From the NCBI GenBank assembly GCA_021324855.1, contig JAJPIG010000022.1, positions 1 to 64,000 on the forward strand: a stretch of 64,000 nt of DNA, in the 5' to 3' direction. The DNA is from Pseudomonadota bacterium. Its GTDB lineage: Bacteria; Desulfobacterota; Binatia; Binatales; Binataceae. The notes below the pieces were generated by a model. That model ran no database searches. It worked only from the letters and a program-made list of their open reading frames with translations, and had not been told where the DNA came from. A program made the translations under genes and the position numbers. Below are positions 48,724 to 54,948 of the stretch, in pieces (positions within the stretch are counted from its first letter, which is position 1; every line of letters starts with the position of its first letter).

Positions 48724-48983
48724 AATCTGGATCGATCGAATCTCTGGTCGAGGAATTCATAACCGATCAGGTGCTGGCGGCGCGCAACCTGGGACCGGTT
48801 GGCATCGACGAGTCGCTATTTCGTGCTGGCGCGCTCGATTCGATTTCGGTCGCTCGCATCGTGGCCTTCTGTGAAGAGCGCTTTTCGATCATGATCCCGG
48901 ACGAAGAGATCGTCCCGGAACATTTCGAAACGATCAGGGCGATTGCGCAGATGGTCGAACGCTGTGGCAGACCGGACGACTGA
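48720..48983 (+). CDS. Acyl carrier protein
   Basis: This is an 87-aa stand-alone carrier protein. The phosphopantetheine site is S41 in GALDSISVARI, the standard D-S-x-x context. It has the four-helix length and acidic character expected. The gene overlaps the ligase stop by ATGA, so it is co-translated with it. The ligase probably loads it, and the two hydrolases may release or transfer the acyl chain. It is the last gene of the cassette, and a convergent gene ends 5 bases later. Confidence 0.9.
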   Translation: MKSGSIESLVEEFITDQVLAARNLGPVGIDESLFRAGALDSISVARIVAFCEERFSIMIPDEEIVPEHFETIRAIAQMVERCGRPDD

Positions 48984-48988
48984 ATCCT

Positions 48989-49615
48989 TCAGCGCCCGTT
49001 GGTGGACGTTCCATTACCCGGATGCGAGAATGCCGCGGCGAGATCGACTTTAACCGTAACGTAATCCTCGGCGTGAGAGGCATCCTTCCAGGTTACGTCC
49101 TCGATCCAGTGAGGCGGAAAGATATCGAACCCTGCGGACAGCGTGGGCCGATTGCCGATCATATCATCCATGCGTTCGACGGCGTTGTGGCTGCGGCTGT
49201 AAATGTCGATCGGCGAATACCACGGACGGTCGGCGCCCGATGACGTGAGGCTGTAGACAAAGAATTGCGAATCCGGGGTCCACTGACACTGTACCACCCC
49301 GAGGCCGTGCAATCCGTCTTCTGATGAATAGTCTTTTGAAAAAATCAGTTTGCCGTTCCGATCGCGGATCTCGATGATGCTTTCGACGTCAGGCACGGAC
49401 AAGGTTTTTTCGGCCGCAACCACGCGAGCGACCAGGGTCCCGTCGGGCGATCGAAAGTCTCGGAATTTTGGGTGTAGCTCCTGCGAATTAGCGACAGTAG
49501 CAGCCGAAAGCACAACACTCGCGAATAGATAGATTGCAAATTCGGCCCTCCTGCGCGCGGGCTTCCGCGACAAAGACCGCGATCGAATTGAGATGACATC
49601 CGCGCGTGAGTTCAT
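48989..49615 (-). CDS. Exported protein of unknown function
   Basis: This 208-aa protein begins with a basic region and then a hydrophobic stretch (FAIYLFASVVLSAATVANS, about residues 26-44) that ends like a signal peptide. The mature part has beta-rich segments such as GTLVARVVAAEK, IIEIRDRNGKLIFSKDYSS and QWTPDSQFFVYSL, which resemble WD-like or propeller-strand units of surface proteins. I recognise no family. The first start may be too far upstream. It lies between the ligase cassette (convergent) and the sigma-factor module, upstream on the same strand. Confidence 0.5.
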   Translation of the reverse strand: MNSRADVISIRSRSLSRKPARRRAEFAIYLFASVVLSAATVANSQELHPKFRDFRSPDGTLVARVVAAEKTLSVPDVESIIEIRDRNGKLIFSKDYSSEDGLHGLGVVQCQWTPDSQFFVYSLTSSGADRPWYSPIDIYSRSHNAVERMDDMIGNRPTLSAGFDIFPPHWIEDVTWKDASHAEDYVTVKVDLAAAFSHPGNGTSTNGR

Positions 49616-49663
49616 TTCGGTCGATCGAGGATCAATCGTTCGCTAAAAAAGCGAGACTATTTT

Positions 49664-49695
49664 GCGGCGAGGTCCTTTTTGTCAGACCCCGCCGC
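49664..49695. other. GC-rich stem-loop between an exported-protein gene and the CpxP-like gene
   Basis: An 11-bp stem containing one G-U type pair, GCGGCGAGGTC at 49664-49674 with 49685-49695, encloses a 10-base loop. A second small hairpin with an A-run loop (TCGCT/AGCGA) lies just to the left at 49639. On the minus strand this follows the CpxP-like stop by 20 bp, so it may terminate the sigma-factor operon, but the U-run is not in the ideal position. Confidence 0.4.
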
Positions 49696-49715
49696 TCGAT
49701 TCCGATGCGACACTG

Positions 49716-50189
49716 CTATTGATCGCTCGCGCCGGCCGTATTGCCGTTGAATTGCTGGAACAACGCCTCGCGCTGCTGCCTCTGCTGTTGCTGCATCGCC
49801 TGCCACTTGGCGACGAACTGCGTGACCTGGCTTCGCTGGAACGACGAGAGATTCGCGAGAATTGTCTGCGCGAGCTTTACCTTCTCAGCCAACAGATTAT
49901 TTTGTGCGGTCTCGAGCGCGGTCTGATCAGCGGTTATAACGCTGCTGTCTTTGCCCGACACGAGATCCAGCGTCAGTTGATTTCGCGCATTCCAGACCGC
50001 CATATGCAGATTTTTAAGGTTCGTTTTGTCAGCCGAAATCGCCGACTTGATCTGGTCCGGCGACATCATTTTCCACACGATCGGCGGCATCAGACCGCCG
50101 TGGCCGTGATGACCTTCCGCAAGTCCTGTACCGGCCGTAACCAAGAGAGCCATCCAGCTAAATGCGACCAAGCCGAGAATCCTTTTCAT
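49716..50189 (-). CDS. Periplasmic Spy/CpxP/CnrX-like protein
   Basis: This is a 157-aa exported helical protein. The ATG at 50189 follows AAGGAGGAAAC, a strong ribosome site, and begins a signal peptide (MKRILGLVAFSWMALLVTAG). The mature part starts GHHGHGG, a possible metal-binding patch. Long amphipathic helices follow, with many Gln and Leu (KVKLAQTILANLSSFQ, VAKWQAMQQQQ), much like Spy, CpxP, ZraP and CnrX. Such proteins sense metals or misfolded proteins. It lies downstream of an ECF sigma and its anti-sigma on the same strand, so it may be their sensor or an effector. Metal binding is inferred only from the His cluster. Confidence 0.65.
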   Translation of the reverse strand: MKRILGLVAFSWMALLVTAGTGLAEGHHGHGGLMPPIVWKMMSPDQIKSAISADKTNLKNLHMAVWNARNQLTLDLVSGKDSSVITADQTALETAQNNLLAEKVKLAQTILANLSSFQRSQVTQFVAKWQAMQQQQRQQREALFQQFNGNTAGASDQ

Positions 50190-50220
50190 GTTTCCTCCTT
50201 TTTTCTTCGCTAAGAACCAA

Positions 50221-50691
50221 TCAAAAATCGTCCGCATCTGATGCATCGAAATCGGCGGCACTACCAAGGCTTCCTTCAGTGGCATCCGACGAGATCAGAT
50301 TGTCCACGTAAAGCCCGTATGAAACCGGGGCTAATGCGCCCTTCGGTGAAAGGTCCGGCAGTGCAACGGAATCGCTGTCGACCGTAAGAATTGGCCCTCG
50401 TTGACTACCGGAAGAAGCGATCATTCCGCTGGTTAACCGTCCACAGAAGAACGCCAGAAGGAGAGCTGCGGCCGCGAATGCCCATTTCAGCTTGATCGGA
50501 GCAGTGCGAGAGATCGCGATGCGAGGCGCGGGTTCATTCAGGATCGCGACAATGCCGTGCAGATCGTCGACCAATCTCCGGTACCGTGCGTCACAATCCG
50601 CGCAGGTTTCGAGATGCCGGCGATGGTCATCGCGCCCTTCGCCCTCATGCAGCATCAACAGAGCTCTTTCGCTGAGACATCGGTTCATCAT
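50221..50691 (-). CDS. Zinc-finger anti-sigma factor
   Basis: This 156-aa protein has an N-terminal zinc anti-sigma domain with the H-x3-C-x2-C motif (H26, C30, C33) and an upstream Cys5. One transmembrane helix follows at about residues 68-84 (KWAFAAAALLLAFFCGRL), and then a 70-residue acidic periplasmic tail. It should hold the ECF sigma factor inactive at the membrane until a signal releases it. The gene lies 68 bp downstream of the sigma gene on the same strand and 31 bp before the CpxP-like gene, as expected for a shared operon. Confidence 0.85.
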   Translation of the reverse strand: MMNRCLSERALLMLHEGEGRDDHRRHLETCADCDARYRRLVDDLHGIVAILNEPAPRIAISRTAPIKLKWAFAAAALLLAFFCGRLTSGMIASSGSQRGPILTVDSDSVALPDLSPKGALAPVSYGLYVDNLISSDATEGSLGSAADFDASDADDF

Positions 50692-50759
50692 GCCGTCGGT
50701 TCATCCCCCTCACTGTGAAAGACGAGTGCAGCGTCACAAAGGTTGACACCGGACGCCGT

Positions 50760-51296
50760 TCACGCGCTTTCCTTCAGCGCGATGCGCAGGCGCTGGACAG
50801 CCCGAAACAGATGGCGCTTGACGGTGCCGGAATCGATTTCCAGCATCTCCGCAACCTGGGAAGTCGTGTATCCCTCGACATAACGGAGAAGGAAAGCCTG
50901 ACGTTGGCGCTCAGGCAGCCGGCGAAATTCGCTCCAAATGATGCGGCTCTGCTCGCGTCGCTGTGTCTGGCGTTCGGCGTCAGTTCCGATGCCTGAGTGT
51001 TCGGTCTCGCGAAACTCGTCGACCCGCCGAAACCACCATCGCCACCAACCCGAACGCCGCCGATCGTGACAAGCGTTCGCGGCGACACGCGTCAGCCATG
51101 CCGCCCAGTTATCGGGTGCGCCATCGCCGCGGTAATGCTCAAGCGCCTTGACGAAAACTTCCTGCGCGGTCTCTTCAGCCTCGTGCGCATCGGAAAGCAT
51201 CATGTGGCACAGGCGGCTTACCCGCGGGTGATGCTCGCGGTAAACCTGCTCCCAATTGTTGGGCGTACCCGGAACGGATTTCAGGCGCGCGGGCAT
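50760..51296 (-). CDS. ECF-type RNA polymerase sigma factor
   Basis: This 178-aa sigma-70 family protein of the ECF group has a region 2 with the conserved AEETAQEVFVKALEHYRG (about residues 39-56) and WAAWLTRVAANACHDRRR. Region 4 contains LPERQRQAFLLRYVEGYTTS and an HTH ending in GTVKRHLFRAVQRLR. It has no extra C-terminal domain. It directs RNA polymerase to its regulon, probably envelope stress or metal genes, and is controlled by the anti-sigma encoded next. Autoregulation is usual for the group but no -35/-10 site was identified upstream. Confidence 0.9.
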   Translation of the reverse strand: MPARLKSVPGTPNNWEQVYREHHPRVSRLCHMMLSDAHEAEETAQEVFVKALEHYRGDGAPDNWAAWLTRVAANACHDRRRSGWWRWWFRRVDEFRETEHSGIGTDAERQTQRREQSRIIWSEFRRLPERQRQAFLLRYVEGYTTSQVAEMLEIDSGTVKRHLFRAVQRLRIALKESA

Positions 51297-51441
51297 GTTT
51301 CGTATTTATAAGACGCAGCTGGCGCCGTTTCGGTTGACCTAAGCCACCGCAGAACGTTTTTGCTTCGCGATTGCCCGGGTCCGATGTCAACACCATCGCG
51401 TTCGGCTGCGTCTAAGAATGGAAATCTTAGAGGGTCGGACA

Positions 51442-51603
51442 ATGAAGATGCGGATTGCTGCGTTCGCGACGGTTTTCGCGCTGGCCGGAACCGCTGGCTC
51501 TTCGGAGCCGGCGGCATGCCGTACGGCGATGACGGGCTGCCGGCCGACGGTCGCGGCAATAAAGTCGCCGGCCTTGGGCAATTGGCTCTCGTGGCCCAAA
51601 TAG
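51442..51603 (+). CDS. Possible small exported peptide, 53 aa
   Basis: A short frame starting ATGAAGATGCGG has a plausible signal peptide (MRIAAFATVFALAGTAGSS) and GAGGG 11 bases upstream, with 30 residues after the predicted cleavage site. The mature part has two cysteines (PAACRTAMTGCRP). It might be a real small periplasmic protein, or the start of a gene broken by a frameshift, since the neighbouring frame carries on. The rest of the 540-bp gap between the sigma gene and the di-iron protein (51297-51441 and 51604-51838) shows nothing recognisable. Confidence 0.35.
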   Translation: MKMRIAAFATVFALAGTAGSSEPAACRTAMTGCRPTVAAIKSPALGNWLSWPK

Positions 51604-51838
51604 ATCCAGAGTGGCCATCAGAGCTTCACACGCCTCGTTATGGTGTAGTCATCACAGGTCCTGACGCCGGATCGAGCAACCATGGCGACTCATCGCAGCG
51701 ATAAGCTGGAGCGATGCAGCCGCGGCCGACGCGGCCGGCTCGATTGACAGCGCCGCCGGGTCGGTCTCATTATCCAGTCTGCATTCTGACTTTATTGCGT
51801 CGCGGATAGATCCGAAGACCACAAAAGGAGGCGCGGGC

Positions 51839-52519
51839 ATGGACCAGACGAAGTTTCACGCGGAACTCGACAAGCTGTCGGCCGAGTATTCGCTGACCAA
51901 GCATCCCTACTTTGAACTCGTGAGCCGCGGCAAGGCGTCGCGCGAACAGATCAAGCGCTATCCGATCGAGCACTACGCCATGACCGTAAAGGACTCGGGA
52001 ACGCTCTCGGCGCTTGCTTACCTGAACCTGCAGCCCATCGATGCTGAGGCTGCGCAGCAGATGGCGAAGAGTTTCGCGGAAGAGGCGCTCGGAGCGTACA
52101 GCCATAGCGCAAGCCATGCCGAGCTCTTATGCGAGATGTGGGAGCGCGGGCTGGGCCTGCCACGCGAAGAGCTGCTTAATTCAATTGGCTCCGAGGAGTC
52201 GCTCGCCGCGAATGCATTGTTCCATCGGATCGCCAGGGTTAAGCCGGAGTTCCTGGGCGCATTCGGAATGTGCGAGGGGATGGAAGTCTATGCGTATCAT
52301 CAGATGGAGGTCGCGCTGGAAGAGCATTACGGGATGAAAGCGGAGGACCTGCGTTTTCTGAGCGTCCATTACGAAGCCGACAAGGATCACAGCGAAACCG
52401 GCCATTGGCTCATCGATCGGCTGGTTAGCGGAACTGGACGCGAGGAAGAGTTCCTGGCGGAGACCAGGGCGCTGATGCATTCGTTCTGGAAGGGGTTCGA
52501 GTCGATGCTCAGAGTCTGA
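51839..52519 (+). CDS. Haem-oxygenase-like di-iron (HDO) family protein, CADD/PqqC-like
   Basis: This is a 226-aa all-helical protein. The metal-ligand pattern of HDO enzymes is visible: E82 and H89 in FAEEALGAYSHSASH, a Glu in CEGMEVYAY (E146 or E149), and H177, D181 and H184 in VHYEADKDHSE. As I recall, Chlamydia CADD, a self-sacrificing oxygenase that makes para-aminobenzoate for folate, uses Glu81, His88, Glu142, His174, Asp178 and His181, which is nearly the same spacing and protein length. It differs from PqqC, which lacks these metal residues. The reaction is inferred: O2 activation, perhaps for pABA or for a fatty-acid or amino-acid substrate. It is transcribed alone, next to a nitrilase relic. 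Confidence 0.75.
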   Translation: MDQTKFHAELDKLSAEYSLTKHPYFELVSRGKASREQIKRYPIEHYAMTVKDSGTLSALAYLNLQPIDAEAAQQMAKSFAEEALGAYSHSASHAELLCEMWERGLGLPREELLNSIGSEESLAANALFHRIARVKPEFLGAFGMCEGMEVYAYHQMEVALEEHYGMKAEDLRFLSVHYEADKDHSETGHWLIDRLVSGTGREEEFLAETRALMHSFWKGFESMLRV

Positions 52520-52545
52520 GCGGCAAAGCCTGATGTGACGTTGGA

Positions 52546-52773
52546 GGATCGATACTGAAAGTACGCGCGGGCGCCGCGCCCGGGGCGGTCTATATCGGAG
52601 AGCCTGATTGTCGATCCGGCCGGCGAGATCATCGCCACGCCAGCGCCGACTCGGAAGAACTGGTCTGGGCCGACCTCGATCTCGACCTGATGCGCAAGCA
52701 GCGCGCGACGTGGGGTTTCTTCAAAGAGTGGCGCCCGCAGCTCTACACCGCGATCACGCGTCCGAACGATTAA
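52546..52773 (+). pseudogene. Carbon-nitrogen hydrolase (nitrilase family) C-terminal remnant
   Basis: Two frames must be joined to read it. The first gives VYIGESLIVDPAGEIIA (to about 52637) and the second gives SEELVWADLDLDLMRKQRA, ending in TAITRPND and a stop at 52771-52773. Together they match the last 70 residues of nitrilase-superfamily amidases such as N-carbamoyl amino acid hydrolases (D-P-x-G-E-I-I-A, then ADLDLD, then RRP.LY). The catalytic Glu, Lys and Cys are all absent, so it is a decayed remnant with at least one frameshift. It lies directly before the convergent HyuB-type gene, a pairing seen in hydantoin pathways. Confidence 0.6.
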
Positions 52774-52784
52774 CTGATTACCCG

Positions 52785-54935
52785 CTACTGCACGTTCCAG
52801 CGCTCGATTCGATCGTGGAGCGGGGGCGCGTCCGATGCCGCGACTTCGACATCGAGCGCGGTCGCGCATCCGGGACAGAAGTACTCGCGGAGATGGAAGC
52901 TCGCGTTATCGAAGCGTAGCGGACCGGCTGCCGAGAGCGGCATGACGCGCTGCACGGCCTTGTTCTTCCAGTCCTCGTCGGTTCGCGCGAGCCGATGGCC
53001 GCACCAGGTGCACTGCACGACACTATGGCCGTTCTCGGCCGTGGCCTGCAGATATTCGGCGATTCGATACGGCGTGCGTGCGATCGCGCCACGCTCGGTC
53101 ACGCTCGGCGCGAGCTTGTGTCCGATGCGCGCCTCGCGAATTGCGAGGCGGTGCTGACGCGTCGCTTCGACATCGACACCGTGCCCATCGCGCGCAAGCA
53201 CGACGCCATAGATGTCGCGCGCGGGCCCCGCCGAAATCAGCCCCAGACGCAGATCCTCGAACACCAGTTTCGGATCGCGCTCGAGCGGATCACCATAACC
53301 GCCGCCGCCGTCTTGCCGGATGTACAAGACATCGCAAGCGTTGACATCGATCGATCTCGCGAGCGCGTTTTCCGTGTCGCCGCGCGTTGCCTCAAGACTT
53401 GGAGGCAGCTCATCGATATTCGCGTGTCTGAACACCACGCTGTCGGCGGAGCAACTCGGGTAGCCGCCGAAGATTCCCTGCCCCGCGAGATAATGCCTGC
53501 CCTTGCCCGGCGTAAGCGCGGCCTGAAAGCTGTTCTTCTGTCCGGTGCGCGGAACCAGCGCCAGTTCGTGAGTCGGACCGCCGCGGAACTTACCTGGTCC
53601 GCCCGAATCGGGCACGATCCGCCGGTAAAGGAACATCTTCGGAAAGGCCTGCTCCTCGAATTCGACATTTGGCAGCTTCTGCGCCGCGTTGACGATGTGA
53701 CCGCCCGATGCCGCGCCGTCCCGGAACGCGCGTGCGCCCTCGCCCATCCCGAAACAATCGCCGCCCAGCAGGCCGACATGCTCGCCGAAACGATCGACGC
53801 CGTAGGTGGTGTGCACCACAAGCGATCCGACCCAGCATCCGACCGAGCGGCCTTTGTACTTTTCGGACGCGCCGGTGATCTTCGAGAGCACGTGCGCGGA
53901 CATGTTGTTGACGCTGTGCACGCATCCGATGGTTGCGATACAGACCGGCGCGGGACGCTGGCAATTCAAGAGGCTGCCGGGCTCCGCGATTACATCAAGG
54001 CACCGCACGATGCCTTCATTCCAGGTCAGGTCCCACGCGAGGATCGGGAAGAGCGGCGCTACGCTCGCGCCCTTCGTCGCCCAATAGCAGCAATTGATCG
54101 GATAGGGCGCCTGTGGATCGCTGCCGGTGAAATCGTACGTGAGCGAATCGCCGCGCTTGATCGCGGCCATCTCGATTTTGTAGTTGCGGTCCGGAAGATC
54201 GAGGTACTGGCGCGCGCGCCAGGTGCCGTCGGGGAGCTCGGAGAGCCGTTCGCGCAGCCGCTTTTCCGATTGTTCGATCAGTGTCTCGCCGACCGCGTCG
54301 ACGGTCTCGACGCCATAATCCTCGTAGAGCTTCTGCAGACGCTGCTTGGCAACGTTGTCGGCGGCGATCTGCGATCGCAGGTCGAGCCCCGTCATCCCGG
54401 GGTCGCGCACCATGTTCAGAAAAGTCTCGAGCACGTCCTTGCGGATCTTGCCGCGCTCGATCAGCTTGAGACCCTTGGTGCTGAAACCCTCCTGGAAGCA
54501 TTCCTTGGCGTTCGGACAGAAACCGCCGAAATCGATCCCGCCGATGTCGGTCACGTGGACGTAATTGACGACCCAGCTCACGAGTTTGCCGCGAAAGAAA
54601 ATCGGAGAAATCATGAAGATGTCTGGCGTGTGCATTGCGACGGTGTAGGCGTCGTTCACCATGAAGACATCGTCTTCGAAGATTCCCGGATCCTCCGAGA
54701 AGCTCGCAAGGATATGCTTCACCGCCTGGGTGGCCGGAATAATGTGATGCAGGAAGCCGAGGCCGCACAGCAACACGGTCCCGTCCGCGCGATAGAGCGC
54801 GACCAGCAGATCATGGCCCTCTGCCGTCACCGCCGTGCCGGAGACCTTGCCCAGCGTGATGACCGCCTCGTCGATCACGCGGAACAGCTTGTGCCGGATG
54901 ATCTCGAACGTAAAAGGATCGACCGTCGTGTTCAT
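52785..54935 (-). CDS. Hydantoinase B/acetone carboxylase alpha-type subunit with C-terminal zinc ribbon
   Basis: This 716-aa protein has a full HyuB domain (about residues 1-560): DPFTFEIIRHKLFRVIDEA at the start, then FEDDVFMVNDAY and SGGPGKFRGG with DGGGGYGDP. After it comes an extra domain ending in a four-cysteine zinc ribbon: C642 and C645 in CTWCGHRL, and C687 and C690 in FCPGCATALDVEV. That last motif is typical of the separate gamma subunit of acetone and acetophenone carboxylases, so alpha and gamma functions appear fused. With HyuA it should form an ATP-dependent enzyme acting on a ketone, hydantoin or oxoproline-like ring. The specific substrate cannot be read from sequence. Confidence 0.8.
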   Translation of the reverse strand: MNTTVDPFTFEIIRHKLFRVIDEAVITLGKVSGTAVTAEGHDLLVALYRADGTVLLCGLGFLHHIIPATQAVKHILASFSEDPGIFEDDVFMVNDAYTVAMHTPDIFMISPIFFRGKLVSWVVNYVHVTDIGGIDFGGFCPNAKECFQEGFSTKGLKLIERGKIRKDVLETFLNMVRDPGMTGLDLRSQIAADNVAKQRLQKLYEDYGVETVDAVGETLIEQSEKRLRERLSELPDGTWRARQYLDLPDRNYKIEMAAIKRGDSLTYDFTGSDPQAPYPINCCYWATKGASVAPLFPILAWDLTWNEGIVRCLDVIAEPGSLLNCQRPAPVCIATIGCVHSVNNMSAHVLSKITGASEKYKGRSVGCWVGSLVVHTTYGVDRFGEHVGLLGGDCFGMGEGARAFRDGAASGGHIVNAAQKLPNVEFEEQAFPKMFLYRRIVPDSGGPGKFRGGPTHELALVPRTGQKNSFQAALTPGKGRHYLAGQGIFGGYPSCSADSVVFRHANIDELPPSLEATRGDTENALARSIDVNACDVLYIRQDGGGGYGDPLERDPKLVFEDLRLGLISAGPARDIYGVVLARDGHGVDVEATRQHRLAIREARIGHKLAPSVTERGAIARTPYRIAEYLQATAENGHSVVQCTWCGHRLARTDEDWKNKAVQRVMPLSAAGPLRFDNASFHLREYFCPGCATALDVEVAASDAPPLHDRIERWNVQ

Positions 54936-54948
54936 CGATCCGCTCCTT

